NCBI GenBank assembly: GCA_002898275.1
Contig: BEIQ01000001.1
Coordinates: 1 to 64,000, forward strand
DNA: 64,000 nt
Origin: a bacterium HR40
GTDB lineage: Bacteria; Pseudomonadota; Alphaproteobacteria; Geminicoccales; Geminicoccaceae
Direction: 5' to 3'
Shown: piece after piece, positions 9,906-19,519 of the stretch
How the letters are laid out: each line of letters opens with the position of its first letter
Position numbering within the stretch: position 1 is the stretch's first letter
The notes under the pieces: generated by a model
What the model was told of the DNA's origin: nothing
What the model saw: only the letters and a program-made list of their open reading frames with translations
Databases searched by the model: none
Program-made: the position numbers and the translations under genes

Positions 9906-10934
9906 TCAACCCCAGCAGAGCTCGAGCCCCTTTCGGGAATCGATGGAGGTCGAGCCGGGTACGGGTCGGTCGGTGACGAGCTCGACGCCCGTGTCGAAGA
10001 AATCGAGGCCCGGCGTCGGCTTGGGCTTCTCGCCGGAGTCGATGAAGCGCTTGACGGCCTCCACTCCGAGTGCCGCCATGCGCAAGGGGAATTGCATGGA
10101 CGTGGCACCGATGATGCCGTCGCGGACCCCGCGCACGCCCGGACAGCCGCCATCGATGGAGACGATCAGCACGTCCTTTTCGCGACCCGCTGCCTTGAGG
10201 GTTTCGTAGGCACCAAAGGCGGCCGGCTCGTTGATGGTGTAGACGAGATTGATGGCGGGGTCGCGCTGGAGGAGGTTCTCCATCGCCTTGCGGCCCCCCT
10301 CCTCGGCACCGTCGGTGACGTCATGGCCGACGATCCGCGGATCCTTCTCGTCCCCCCAGCGCTTCGGATCCGCGACGTCGATGCCAAAGCCGGTGAGGAA
10401 ACCCTGATCGCGCAACACGTCGACCGTCACTTGCCGGGTGTTGAGGTCGAGCATGGCAATGCGCGCCTGGGTCGCTCGCTCGCCCAGGGTCAGCCGCGCC
10501 CATTTGCCGATGAGTTCACCGGCCTTGAAATTGTCGGTGGCGAAGGTCGCATCGGCGGCATCGATGGGATCGAGCGGCGTGTCGAGGGCGATCACCAGAA
10601 TTCCGGCCTCGCGCGCCTTGCGGATGGTCGGGACGATGGCGCGAGTGTCGCTCGGGGTGATGAGTATCCCTTTGGCGCCGGCAGCGATCAGACTTTCGAT
10701 CGCCTCGACTTGGCTCTGGTTGTCGCCGTCGTAGCGCCCGGCGAAGCTCCTGAGCTCGAGGCCAAGCTCGGCCGCCTTCGCCTCGGCACCCTCGCGCATC
10801 TTCACGAAGAAGGGGTTGGTGTTGGTCTTGGTGATGAGACCGACGATGGGCTTTTCAGCGGCCATGCCGGTGCCGGTGCAGAGGGCAGCGGCAGCACCGG
10901 CCGCCACCAAGGCGGCAAACAGGCGACGTCGCAT
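9906..10934 (-). CDS. frcB: fructose-type sugar ABC transporter, periplasmic binding protein
   Basis: This is a 342-residue periplasmic binding protein with an N-terminal signal peptide (basic start, Ala-rich core, cut near GMAAE). The mature part is a type I sugar-binding fold. Segments such as [52 protein letters not shown] and the C-terminal GLELCWG strongly resemble FrcB of rhizobia, which binds fructose (also ribose and mannose). The start at 10934 has a GGAGGA site. It is the first gene of frcBCA and faces the ROK regulator across the gap. Confidence 0.9.
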   Translation of the reverse strand: MRRRLFAALVAAGAAAALCTGTGMAAEKPIVGLITKTNTNPFFVKMREGAEAKAAELGLELRSFAGRYDGDNQSQVEAIESLIAAGAKGILITPSDTRAIVPTIRKAREAGILVIALDTPLDPIDAADATFATDNFKAGELIGKWARLTLGERATQARIAMLDLNTRQVTVDVLRDQGFLTGFGIDVADPKRWGDEKDPRIVGHDVTDGAEEGGRKAMENLLQRDPAINLVYTINEPAAFGAYETLKAAGREKDVLIVSIDGGCPGVRGVRDGIIGATSMQFPLRMAALGVEAVKRFIDSGEKPKPTPGLDFFDTGVELVTDRPVPGSTSIDSRKGLELCWG

Positions 10935-11010
10935 GAGCGGATCCTCCCTGTCCAGCGGGTGAAGGGGTTCGCCCCCTTGGCGGGAAGCAAACACCGGGTG
11001 CGTCGGCTGT

Positions 11011-11041
11011 CAATATTTAAGTCACGCAGATTTAAAAATTG
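11011..11041. promoter_or_regulatory. AT-rich palindromic operator between frcB and the ROK regulator
   Basis: CAATATTTAA (11011-11020) and TTTAAAAATTG (11031-11041) form an imperfect inverted repeat around a ten-base centre. The gap between the divergent frcB and frcR genes is otherwise GC-rich. Size and AT-rich arms fit the operators of ROK/NagC-XylR-type repressors. Position suggests it controls both directions. Binding itself is inferred. Confidence 0.6.
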
Positions 11042-11095
11042 CCCCACCCCGGTCGCCAGCGTTACAGTGCCGTCGCCTCCACCGGAGGACAGGCC

Positions 11096-12319
11096 ATGCC
11101 CTCCGAGACCGTCACCTTCGTCGGTTCCCAATCGCGCGACCAGCGTGGCACCAATGCGACACGGGTGCGCGCCTGGAACGAGCGCCTCGTGCTCGGCACC
11201 ATCCGCCGTCTGGGACCGCTGCCCAAGGCCGAGCTGGCTCGCCTCACCGGTCTTTCGGCTCAGACGGTGTCGGTCATCGTGCGCGCCCTCGAGGCGGACG
11301 GCCTGCTCGTCCGCCAGGCGCGGCTGCGGGGACGGGTCGGCCAGCCGTCGGTGCCCTTCGCCCTCGCCCCCGACGGAGCGTTCGCCCTCGGCTTCAAGAT
11401 CGGCCGGCGCAGCGCCGATCTCGTGCTCCTCGACTTCGTCGGCAACGTCCGCGCTACTCGCCGCTTCGCTTACGCCTTTCCGCGCTGGCCGGTACTGCGC
11501 GACTTCGCCGTGGAAGGACTGCTCGCGCTGGCTGCCGAACTGCCGGAGCCCTGGCAGCCGCGCATCGTCGGCCTCGGGGTCGCTATGCCCTACGAGATGT
11601 GGAACTGGCCGCAAGAGACGGGCGCGCCGGCAGCCGAGCTCGCCCACTGGCGGGAGGTGGACGTGGCCGCCGATCTCTCGGCCCGCTTGCCCTGGCCGAT
11701 CCAGCTCTGCAATGACGCCACCGCCGCCTGCGGCGCCGAGCTCGTCTTCGGTGGCAGCGGGCGCTTCCGCGATAGCGTTTACTTTCACATCGGCGCCTTC
11801 ATCGGCGGCGGTGTGGTGCTCGGCGGCAGCCTCTACCTCGGGACCCGCAACAACGCCGGGGCGCTCGGTTCCATGCCAGTGCCGCTGGCGACAGGCGGCG
11901 CCCGCCAGCTCATCCAGCGCGCCTCCCTCTATCTGCTCGAGCGCGCCTGTCGGGATGCCGGCCTCGATCCGTCCCGCATCTGGCTCTCCCCCGAGCATTG
12001 GGACGAGGAGCTGTCGCTCGTCGACAGCTGGATGGAGGAGGCGGCGGATGCCCTCGCTTATGCCATCGCCGCCGCCTGCGCCGTCATCGACTTCGAGGCG
12101 GCGATCATCGACGGAGCGCTGCCGCCAGGCCTGCGCCGCCGCCTCGTCGAGCGCGTCCGCGACCGCTTCGCCCGCATCGACCGCCAAGGGCTGAGCGCGG
12201 TGGCGATCGAGGAGGGACGGATCGGCGCTTTCGCTCGGGCCATCGGCGGGGCCACCTTGCCCCTCCTCGCGAACTTCGCGCTCGACCGCGAGATCCTGAT
12301 GGCGGAAAGCCGCAGCTGA
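11096..12319 (+). CDS. frcR: ROK-family transcriptional regulator (FrcR-like)
   Basis: This 407-residue protein has a winged-helix DNA-binding domain at about 20-90 (PKAELARLTGLSAQTVSVIVRALE) joined to a ROK sugar-kinase-like domain. The kinase core keeps the LCNDATAACGAEL segment and FHIGAFIGGGVVLGGSLY, but it does not show the CxCGxxGC zinc cluster of many ROK repressors. It is divergent from frcBCA and probably represses it in the absence of sugar through the palindrome at 11011. The start has a GGAGGA site seven bases upstream. The FrcR name rests on location and family. Confidence 0.85.
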   Translation: MPSETVTFVGSQSRDQRGTNATRVRAWNERLVLGTIRRLGPLPKAELARLTGLSAQTVSVIVRALEADGLLVRQARLRGRVGQPSVPFALAPDGAFALGFKIGRRSADLVLLDFVGNVRATRRFAYAFPRWPVLRDFAVEGLLALAAELPEPWQPRIVGLGVAMPYEMWNWPQETGAPAAELAHWREVDVAADLSARLPWPIQLCNDATAACGAELVFGGSGRFRDSVYFHIGAFIGGGVVLGGSLYLGTRNNAGALGSMPVPLATGGARQLIQRASLYLLERACRDAGLDPSRIWLSPEHWDEELSLVDSWMEEAADALAYAIAAACAVIDFEAAIIDGALPPGLRRRLVERVRDRFARIDRQGLSAVAIEEGRIGAFARAIGGATLPLLANFALDREILMAESRS

Positions 12320-12471
12320 GAACGAGCCTGGCCGCCCCGCCGAGGTCGGTCAGTAGGAGGACAGCCGGCGCCGTCGGCTTGCCTACGACGCCGGGATGCG
12401 CGATGTGAGGACCGGAGGTCCATGGCCCCCGGACCCGCCGCGGGGCTTTCCCGCAGCTTCTGGAAGCGCCG

Positions 12472-14715
12472 ATGTCGGATCCGTTTCCCTCTCCCGCGAT
12501 CCGTGCCGAACCCCCCTATCTCGTCGGGCTCAATCCCGAGCAGCGGCTCGCCGTGCTGGCCGACGATGGACCGCTCTTGGTGCTCGCCGGCGCCGGCACC
12601 GGCAAGACGCGGGTGCTCACCACCCGCCTCGCCCATCTGCTCGTCACCCGCCGCGTGCGGCCCTCCGAGGTGCTCGCGGTCACCTTCACGAACAAGGCGG
12701 CCCGCGAAATGATCGAGCGGGTGGAGCGGCTCGTGGGGTACAGCTGCGAGGGGATGTGGCTGGGTACCTTCCACGCCATCGGTGTCCGGCTGCTCAGGAG
12801 GCATGCCGAGCTGGTCGGGCTTCGGCCCGACTTCACCATCCTCGATACCGACGACCAGCTGCGCCTGTGCCGACAGGTGGTGCAGGCAGCCGAGCTCGAC
12901 GAGCGACGCTTCGCGCCGCGCGTGCTGCTCGCGCTGATCGAACGCTGGAAGGACCGCGGCTGGCGACCGGAGGAGGTGCCGCCCGCCGAGGTGCCAGACT
13001 TCGCCCTGGGGCGTGCGGTCGAGCTCTACAAGGCCTACCAGGAGCGCCTGCTCGCCCTCAATGCCTGCGACTTCGGCGACCTCCTCCTGCACGGGCTCTC
13101 GATCCTCGGTCGTCACTCGGATCTGCTCGAGAGCTACGCCAGCCGCTTCCGAGCGATCCTCGTCGACGAATATCAGGATACCAACGTCGCTCAGTATTTA
13201 TGGCTGAGACTGCTGGCTCAGAAGCATAGGAACATCACATGCGTCGGTGACGACGACCAGTCGATTTACAGCTGGCGAGGAGCGGAGGTCGGAAATATCT
13301 TGCGATTCGAGCAGGATTTTCCGGGTGCTCGGGTGATTCGCCTAGAGCGCAATTATCGCTCGACTGGCCATATCCTCGCTGCTGCCTCCGGGCTCATCGC
13401 CAAAAACCGCGCCCGCCACGCCAAGCGGCTGTGGACCGAGGGCGAGATGGGCGAGCCCGTGCGTATCGCCGGCCTTTGGGACGATGCCGAAGAGGCGCGC
13501 TTCATCGGCGAGGAGATCGAGGCCTGGCAACGCGCCGGCGGCAGCCTCAGGGAGGTCGCGGTCCTGGTGCGCGCCGGTTTCCAGACCCGCGCCTTCGAGG
13601 AACGCTTCATCCAGATGGGGCTTCCCTATCGGGTGGTAGGCGGCCCGCGCTTCTACGAGCGACAGGAGGTACGGGATGCCATCGCCTATCTGCGCTTGAT
13701 CCACCAGCCCGACGACGATCTCGCTTTCGAGCGCATCGTCAATCTGCCGCGCCGCGGCATCGGCGAATCGACCTTGCGCGCGCTGCGCACCGCGGCTCGG
13801 GCGAGCGGACAGTCGCTGTTCCGCGTCGCCCAGGCCATGGTCACGACCGACGAGTGGCCGGCTCGGATCCGCAATGCGCTCGCGCAGTTCCTCGCGGATG
13901 TCGGGCGGTGGCGGGGGATGTCGAGCGAGCGCGATCCGCGCGCCTTGCTCGAGACGGTGCTGGAGGAATCGGGCTATGTCGACATGTGGCGCAGCGACCG
14001 CTCGGCGGACGCTCCCGGTCGGCTCGAAAACCTCAAGGAGCTGGTGCAGGCGGTGGCCGAATTCGACACCGTCGGCGCCTTCCTCGATCATATCTCGCTC
14101 GTCATGGACAATGCCTCCGACCCTGCCGTCGACATGGTCGCCATCATGACGCTGCACGGCGCCAAGGGGCTGGAATTCGACAATGTCTTCCTCGCCGGTT
14201 GGGAGGAGGGGTTGTTCCCGAGCCAGCGGGCGATCGACGAGGGCGGCGAGAAGGCGCTCGAGGAGGAACGGCGCCTGGCCTATGTCGGCATGACCCGGGC
14301 TCGGCGCCGGCTCACCATCACCTTCGCCGCCAACCGGCGGATCTACCAACAATGGTCGAGCTCCGTTCCCTCGCGTTTTCTCGACGAGATGCCGGCCGAG
14401 CATGTCCAGCACCTCCACCGCAATCCGGCGACCCGTCCGGATTTCGATCCGTTGTTCGACGATGCCCCCTTCGCCCCGCGGGTGGCGCGCTTCCGCTCGC
14501 GCCGGGCGGAGCTCGGCAAGGTGCTCGAGGGCAAGGCCGAGCTGCTCGTGACCCGACCCACGCCCGGCAGCCGCCACTTTCGGGTCGGCGACCGCGTCTT
14601 CCACGAGCGCTTCGGCTACGGGCGGATCGAAGCGATCGACGGCAACAAACTGGAGATCGCCTTCGATCGCGTCGGGCACAAGAAGGTGGTGGACAGTTTC
14701 GTCCAGCCGGCGTGA
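12472..14715 (+). CDS. uvrD: UvrD/PcrA/Rep-type DNA helicase
   Basis: This 747-residue superfamily 1A helicase works in nucleotide excision repair, mismatch repair and replication-fork processing. Q-motif LNPEQRLAV precedes Walker A AGAGTGKT at 39-46. Motif II VDEYQDTN is at about 231, motif III GDDDQSIYSWRGA near 258, motif IV LERNYRST follows, and motifs V and VI (TLHGAKGLEFDNVF, LAYVGMTRAR) are intact. The C-terminal Tudor-like tail (FRVGDRVFHERFGYGRI) contacts RNA polymerase in homologues. The segment 13185-13380 uses AT-richer, locally rare codons (see findings). Confidence 0.96.
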   Translation: MSDPFPSPAIRAEPPYLVGLNPEQRLAVLADDGPLLVLAGAGTGKTRVLTTRLAHLLVTRRVRPSEVLAVTFTNKAAREMIERVERLVGYSCEGMWLGTFHAIGVRLLRRHAELVGLRPDFTILDTDDQLRLCRQVVQAAELDERRFAPRVLLALIERWKDRGWRPEEVPPAEVPDFALGRAVELYKAYQERLLALNACDFGDLLLHGLSILGRHSDLLESYASRFRAILVDEYQDTNVAQYLWLRLLAQKHRNITCVGDDDQSIYSWRGAEVGNILRFEQDFPGARVIRLERNYRSTGHILAAASGLIAKNRARHAKRLWTEGEMGEPVRIAGLWDDAEEARFIGEEIEAWQRAGGSLREVAVLVRAGFQTRAFEERFIQMGLPYRVVGGPRFYERQEVRDAIAYLRLIHQPDDDLAFERIVNLPRRGIGESTLRALRTAARASGQSLFRVAQAMVTTDEWPARIRNALAQFLADVGRWRGMSSERDPRALLETVLEESGYVDMWRSDRSADAPGRLENLKELVQAVAEFDTVGAFLDHISLVMDNASDPAVDMVAIMTLHGAKGLEFDNVFLAGWEEGLFPSQRAIDEGGEKALEEERRLAYVGMTRARRRLTITFAANRRIYQQWSSSVPSRFLDEMPAEHVQHLHRNPATRPDFDPLFDDAPFAPRVARFRSRRAELGKVLEGKAELLVTRPTPGSRHFRVGDRVFHERFGYGRIEAIDGNKLEIAFDRVGHKKVVDSFVQPA

Positions 14716-14741
14716 CAGCGTCCCGCACGAGGGGAGAGGCC

Positions 14742-15692
14742 ATGGCGGGAAGGAGCGCCATTTGGCGGGTGGGCTTCGTGGTCGACCGATTGCCTCCGCC
14801 GACCGTGGTGCAGGCCCTCGAGGAGCGGGCGGAGGCGGTGTCGGTGTTCGCTCACGAGGTCAACGACGAGCTCGAGCCCCTATCCTGGCGCATCGACCTG
14901 TTCTTCACCGAGATGCCCGATGCCGGGGCGCTGCGCCGCGAGCTCGACGCTCTTCTCCAGGCCCAGGGCGTTGCGCTCGGCGAGCTGCCGACCACGCTCG
15001 TGCTGGAAGAGGAATGGGTCCGCCAAGCCACGGCCCAGCGCGGCCCCCTCCGGGTCGGCCGTTACTTCGTCCACGGAGCGGTCGATCGCGGCAGGATCCC
15101 GCCCGATGTCATCGCCCTCGAGATCGAGGCCGGGCTCGCCTTCGGCTCCGGCGAGCACGAGAGCACTCGAGGCTGTTTGCTCGCCCTCGATTGGCTCGCC
15201 CGCCGCCGGCGGCCGAGACGCGTGCTGGACGTCGGCACCGGCTCGGGCATCCTCGCCATCGCTGCGGCAAAGACGTGGCCCTGCCGAGCGGTGGCCGTCG
15301 ATATCGACCGCATCGCGGTGGCGGTAGCGGCGGAAAACGCCAGCCTCAACGGGGTGGCAACGCGCGTCTCCGTGGTTTTCGGCGACGGCTGCCGCAGTCT
15401 CCTCGTCCGTCGGGCAGGGCCCTACGACCTCGTGCTCGCCAACATCCTCGCCGATCCCCTGATCGCCATGGCGCCGGAGCTGCGCGATGGCCTGCGTCCA
15501 GGGGGCCATGCCGTGCTCTCCGGACTCCTCGACCGGCAGGCCCCGCGCGTGATCCGCGCCTTTCTCGCCCGCGGTTTCCATCCGGTGCGGCACATCGAGC
15601 TCGGCCGTTGGAGCACGCTCGTCCTCCGTCGAGGGGCACGCCACGAGCGGTCCGCTCGCGGCGTCGGTCGATCGACGTCGCCTGCGGATTGA
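14742..15692 (+). CDS. prmA: ribosomal protein L11 methyltransferase
   Basis: This 316-residue SAM-dependent enzyme trimethylates lysines of ribosomal protein L11. It has an N-terminal substrate-recognition region, then the PrmA hallmarks LAFGSGEHESTRGCL (GTGxHxTT-like, here with S for T) and SAM motif I LDVGTGSGILAIAA near 160-174. The catalytic-site stretch LVLANILADPL replaces the more usual NILA-xPL form. GGGGAGAGG precedes the ATG. It starts 26 bases after uvrD, a common alphaproteobacterial arrangement. Confidence 0.92.
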   Translation: MAGRSAIWRVGFVVDRLPPPTVVQALEERAEAVSVFAHEVNDELEPLSWRIDLFFTEMPDAGALRRELDALLQAQGVALGELPTTLVLEEEWVRQATAQRGPLRVGRYFVHGAVDRGRIPPDVIALEIEAGLAFGSGEHESTRGCLLALDWLARRRRPRRVLDVGTGSGILAIAAAKTWPCRAVAVDIDRIAVAVAAENASLNGVATRVSVVFGDGCRSLLVRRAGPYDLVLANILADPLIAMAPELRDGLRPGGHAVLSGLLDRQAPRVIRAFLARGFHPVRHIELGRWSTLVLRRGARHERSARGVGRSTSPAD

Positions 15693-15806
15693 GGTGCGTG
15701 TCATCGGCCGCACACGCCTCTCTTCTCGCTTCGGCTATGGCCGGAGAGTGAAAGGGACCATAAAGGCGGCATCGGGATAGACCATCTGGCGAACGGAGGG
15801 CCGAGG

Positions 15807-16826
15807 ATGCGCGGGTCGACCACGGCGCTCGCGGGTGCGGCGATATGGCTCTCGGCACAGCGAGCCGCAGCCCTCGAAGTGACGGTCGGCTATCAGCTGA
15901 TCTACGCCCCTTGGGCGATGGCGATCGTCCGCGGCACCTTCGAGAAGGAGACCGGCGCCAGCCTCCGCTGGGTCAAGTTCGACAGCGGTGCCAAGGCGAT
16001 CCAAGCCTTGGCTTCGGGCGAGGTGGATATCGCGGTCGCCGGCTCGAGTGCGATTGCGGTCGCGACGAGCCGCGGCGTCGACATCCAGCTGTTCATGCTG
16101 GAGGCCGATATCGCCAGCGCCGAGGCTCTCGTCGTGCGCAACCGTTCCGGTATCGATCGCCGCGAGCCACTCACTCTCGTCGGCAAAAGGATCGGCGTGC
16201 CGTTCGTGTCGACGGCGCATTTCCACATGCTCGTCGCCCTCGGCATGTGGGGCCTGCGCCCGGACCAGGTGACGCTCCTCAACATGCAGCCGAACCAGAT
16301 CGCCACCGCATGGGAGCGCGGTGCCATCGATGCCGGGTTCGTCTGGGATCCGACCCTCGGGCGTCTCAAGGCGAACGGCACGGTGATGATCACCTCCGGC
16401 GAGATCGCCCAGAGGACCGGCCATGCCACCTTCGACGGTGTCGTCGTCCGCCGCAGCTTCGCCGAGGCCCATCCGGAGTTCGTGGCGGCGTTCGTCGATA
16501 TCGTCGATCGCGCCAACGAGGACTATCGCCGCCATCCCGCGGCCTGGACGCCCGATTCCGAACCGGTCCAGGCGGTCGTGAACCTGGTGGGTGGCGATCC
16601 GGCAGACGTTCCGGCAACCCTCGCCCTCTACCGCTTCCCGACCCTCGAGGAACTCGCATCGCCGCAATGGTTCGGCGGCGGCAAGGAAGCCCGTGCGCTC
16701 CATCTGCTCGCTGCCACCGCCCGGTTCCTCGAGGAGCAGGGCAAGCTCGAGGACATCAAGCCCGATTACAGCCCCTTCGTCACGTCACGCTACGTCGAGA
16801 TGGTCCTGGCGAGACGCAAGGGGTGA
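15807..16826 (+). CDS. tauA: taurine-type ABC transporter substrate-binding protein (TauA-like), orphan
   Basis: This 339-residue periplasmic binding protein has a short signal peptide (cut near AAALE) and an NMT1/TauA fold. Typical segments are VTVGYQLIYAPW, WVKFDSGAKAIQALASGEVDIAVAGSS and GKRIGVPFVSTAHFHML, where taurine-binding proteins place their sulfonate contacts. It would deliver taurine or a related aliphatic sulfonate to an ABC importer. No tauB or tauC gene follows, so it is an orphan in this window. The start has GGAGGG eight bases upstream. Confidence 0.85.
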   Translation: MRGSTTALAGAAIWLSAQRAAALEVTVGYQLIYAPWAMAIVRGTFEKETGASLRWVKFDSGAKAIQALASGEVDIAVAGSSAIAVATSRGVDIQLFMLEADIASAEALVVRNRSGIDRREPLTLVGKRIGVPFVSTAHFHMLVALGMWGLRPDQVTLLNMQPNQIATAWERGAIDAGFVWDPTLGRLKANGTVMITSGEIAQRTGHATFDGVVVRRSFAEAHPEFVAAFVDIVDRANEDYRRHPAAWTPDSEPVQAVVNLVGGDPADVPATLALYRFPTLEELASPQWFGGGKEARALHLLAATARFLEEQGKLEDIKPDYSPFVTSRYVEMVLARRKG

Positions 16827-17333
16827 ACGTCGGCGCCGTCGTCTCGAGGCCATTCCTCGCCCCGACCCTGGCAGAAGCGGTGCTCGCCCGTCGCATCCCG
16901 ACCGAGGTCAGGCTCGTCGGCGCGAGATCTCGCCGCTAGCCCGCACACAGCGGAATGGCCGCCGCGGGCGTAGGCGGGTGCCACTGCTCTTTCGCCCTCC
17001 GAGCCGACATTCTCGGTGTCCGCGTCTTCCGAGGACACGACCGAGTTCGCCGCGGCGCCATCCGCCGCGAACCCGTGCCGGCAGAGCTCGAGCGTCCGGC
17101 CGGGGCCGTTCCTCGCACCCCCATGTTCGTCGCCCGAAAAACCAAAAAGCGATGGGAGACATGGCCGAGGCGATGGATGGCTGCCGCCGCCCGATGGAGC
17201 CGTTGGCGAGACGGGATCGGCAGGTTCGGAGAGAGGCTCGGGGGGTGCCTTGAGTCGGCGCTCGCCGGCACGATATCGCGAATCGCGAGGGGACGGGCGA
17301 ACCGTCCGCATCGCGCGGTCTTGGTCCTCTTGG
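16827..17333. other. 507-base gap without a supported gene
   Basis: Between the TauA-like gene and the pseudouridine synthase no reading frame looks like a known protein or has a good ribosome binding site. An interrupted hairpin (CTCGG-TGTCC at 17012-17021 with GGACA at 17033-17037 and CCGAG at 17041-17045) is the only structure I noticed. No poly-T follows it. Confidence 0.5.
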
Positions 17334-18329
17334 ATGCGAGAGTTGAGTGAGGTCCGGCATCTCAGGATCGCCGAAGGCGAAGCCGGCTGGCGCTTCGACC
17401 GCTGGCTGCGGGCGCATTTTCCGGGTCTACCCCATGGCAGGCTGATGAAGCTCCTGCGCACCGGCCAGTTCCGCCTCGATGGTCGGAGGGTCGAGCCGGC
17501 CACCCGCATCTCCGCCGGTCAGATCGTCCGGGTTCCGCCGCTCGGGCCGTTCACCGGCGAAACCGAAGCTCGGCGAGCTTCGCCGGTTTCCGAGCGCGAT
17601 GCACGATTGCTGCGCCGTCTCGTCGTCTATGAGGACGACGATCTGCTCGTACTCGACAAACCAGCGGGCCTGGCCGTCCAGGGCGGAACGGGGACCCGCC
17701 GTCATCTCGACGGCATGCTCGACGCCCTGGCCCGCGACGGAGAGCGCCCTCGTCTCGTGCATCGGCTCGATCGGGACACGGCCGGTCTGCTCGTGTTGGC
17801 GCGCAGCGCACGGGCAGCCAAGGAGCTCATGCACGCTTTCCAGCAACACCGGGTTCGCAAACTCTATTGGGCGATCGTCCTCGGCCGACCGGAGCGCGAG
17901 GAAGGGGTCATCGATCTTCCCCTCGGCAAAGCCGGTCCGCGCGGCGAAGAGCGAATGACCCCGCACGCACCGGATGCCAGGCGGGCACGTACACGCTTCC
18001 GGACCATCGCGCGGGCGGGGAGGGCTGCCAGCTGGCTCGGCCTCCTGCCGCTCACCGGTCGGACCCACCAGCTGCGAGCCCACTGTGCCGCGATCGGCTG
18101 CCCGATCATGGGCGACTTCAAATACGGCGGGAAGGAGCAGCCGCGCGATGCTCCGGAAGGGCTGATGCTGCAAGCGATCGAGCTCGAACTGCCGCATCCT
18201 CGGGGAGGAACGCTGGCAATCCGCGCCGAGCCGGCGAAGCACATTCGGCAGGGTTTGGCGTTTTTCGGCCTCGCTCCCGAACCGCTCTATGGGTCGCGCC
18301 TCGCCGATTGGCCCTCGGAGGCCCAATAG
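17334..18329 (+). CDS. rluC: RluA-family 23S rRNA pseudouridine synthase (RluC-like)
   Basis: This protein of about 331 residues isomerises uridines in 23S rRNA. An S4 RNA-binding domain occupies roughly residues 15-75 (WRFDRWLRAHFPGLPHGRLMKLLRTGQF). The catalytic domain has DDLLVLDKPAGL and the motif HRLDRDTAGLLVLAR near residue 143, with the catalytic Asp in RLDRDT. The C-terminal GRTHQLRAHCA is also present. RluC and RluD are not separable with certainty, but the short S4 and lack of RluD tail favour RluC. The ATG has a weak ribosome binding site, so the start is less certain than the family. Confidence 0.9.
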   Translation: MRELSEVRHLRIAEGEAGWRFDRWLRAHFPGLPHGRLMKLLRTGQFRLDGRRVEPATRISAGQIVRVPPLGPFTGETEARRASPVSERDARLLRRLVVYEDDDLLVLDKPAGLAVQGGTGTRRHLDGMLDALARDGERPRLVHRLDRDTAGLLVLARSARAAKELMHAFQQHRVRKLYWAIVLGRPEREEGVIDLPLGKAGPRGEERMTPHAPDARRARTRFRTIARAGRAASWLGLLPLTGRTHQLRAHCAAIGCPIMGDFKYGGKEQPRDAPEGLMLQAIELELPHPRGGTLAIRAEPAKHIRQGLAFFGLAPEPLYGSRLADWPSEAQ

Positions 18330-18342
18330 AGCGCGGCAGGAT

Positions 18343-18416
18343 TGGCTGGGGGACCTGGATTCGAACCAGGACTGCTCGGTCCAGAGCCGAGAGTTCTACC
18401 GTTAAACTATCCCCCA
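18343..18416 (-). tRNA. tRNA-Gln (CTG)
   Basis: The minus strand gives a complete 74-base cloverleaf. Acceptor TGGGGGA pairs with TCCCCCA, followed by G and an encoded CCA. The anticodon stem CTCGG/CCGAG carries loop CTCTGGA, anticodon CTG. The T-arm is CCTGG-TTCGAAT-CCAGG. The acceptor starting with T and the short D-arm are typical of tRNA-Gln. It lies just after rluC in the opposite direction. Confidence 0.95.
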
Positions 18417-18538
18417 AAAAGGGCCGTGGCTTCCGCCGCAAGGGATAGGGATCCCGGTTCGGCAAGTCAAGGCGGGCGGCCTTTTTCGACTGCCGTGGCA
18501 GCCGCGACGAAGGGAGGGGCAGGGGCGGGAAATGACGC

Positions 18539-18566
18539 GGGCCTCCGTCGGTGACGACGGAGGCCC
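18539..18566 (-). terminator. strong hairpin after the second sugar ABC operon
   Basis: A perfect 12-base stem (GGGCCTCCGTCG, loop GTGA, CGACGGAGGCCC) lies 45 bases beyond the stop of the ATPase gene at 18611. On the minus strand only a short T run follows, so it is a weak intrinsic terminator or an mRNA-stabilising end. Confidence 0.6.
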
Positions 18567-18610
18567 GTCGGGCGCCGGGGGAGGCGCTGCGCCCGATCCT
18601 TTCGCCCTGG

Positions 18611-19519
18611 CTACGGCCGTCGCCCGTCGTCGGAGAAACCGGACCCGAAGGCGACCTCTCTGCGGAGCGTCGCCGCCACTTCCTTCTCCTCCGCGGCCAC
18701 GTCAATGGCCCGTGCTGCGTCGGCCCGGGCGAATTCTTCGAGCTCCGCGCTCAGCTCCTCGAGCTCGCGGCCACCCGCCATCATGGTGAGGAGCTGTTCG
18801 CGGGTGATTTCGTCCTTGCCGAATGTGCCGAGAGTCCGGCCGCGATTCAAGACGGTGAAGACGTTTCCGACCGCCCAGGCGTGGTGGACATTGTGGGTGA
18901 TGAAGATCACCCCGAGGTTGCGGGCGCGCGCCTGGGCGATATAGCGCAGCACGACGGAGGCCTGTTTGACGCCCAGCGCCGAGGTCGGCTCGTCGAGGAT
19001 CAGCACCCGGGCGCCGAAATAGACCGCGCGGGCGATTGCGACACATTGCCGCTCGCCGCCTGACAGCGTGCCCACCGCCTGAGCGGGGTCGCGCACGTCG
19101 ATGCCGATGCGCGCTAGCTCCTCGCGGGCAATCGCGTTCGCCCGGCGCATGTCGAGGCGCGCCAGCAGTCCGCGACCGCGCGTCACGACATGTTCGCGGC
19201 CCATGAAGAAATTGCGGGCGATGCTCATCAACGGGATCATCGCCAGGTCCTGGTAGACGGTAGCGATCCCGCGATCGAGAGCGTCCCGCGGGCTGTGGAA
19301 AACGACCTCTTGTCCGTCGAGCAGGATGCGGCCGGCGCTCGGCCGATGGACACCGGAAAGGATCTTGATGAGGGTGGACTTGCCGGCCCCGTTATCGCCG
19401 AGCAGGCAGTGGACTTCGCCCGGAAAAACCCTCATCGACACGCCGGAGAGAGCGACCACCGTGCCGAAGCGCTTGGAGAGGTTCTCGACCTCGACGAGCG
19501 GCGGGCGCGAGCGCATCAT
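18611..19519 (-). CDS. sugar (possibly inositol) ABC transporter, ATP-binding protein
   Basis: This 302-residue ABC ATPase has Walker [10 protein letters not shown] at 41-49, signature LSGGE at 152-156 and Walker B VLILDEP at 172-178, followed by FITHN. An acidic tail of about 50 residues after the ATPase core ([20 protein letters not shown]) is longer than in FrcA and looks helical. Its ATGA start overlaps the permease stop. It powers the importer formed with the genes at 19516 and 20697. Confidence 0.9.
   Translation of the reverse strand: MMRSRPPLVEVENLSKRFGTVVALSGVSMRVFPGEVHCLLGDNGAGKSTLIKILSGVHRPSAGRILLDGQEVVFHSPRDALDRGIATVYQDLAMIPLMSIARNFFMGREHVVTRGRGLLARLDMRRANAIAREELARIGIDVRDPAQAVGTLSGGERQCVAIARAVYFGARVLILDEPTSALGVKQASVVLRYIAQARARNLGVIFITHNVHHAWAVGNVFTVLNRGRTLGTFGKDEITREQLLTMMAGGRELEELSAELEEFARADAARAIDVAAEEKEVAATLRREVAFGSGFSDDGRRP

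Noticed and set aside
9153-12194. 1013-codon plus-strand frame across frcC, frcB and frcR
   Set aside because: Shadow of frcC and frcB on the other strand and of frcR in another frame. No domain, signal or ribosome binding site supports it.
17123-17350. Possible small Trp-rich basic ORF (MFVARKTKKRW...) before rluC
   Set aside because: No ribosome binding site, overlaps the rluC start, and the sequence looks like translated non-coding DNA.
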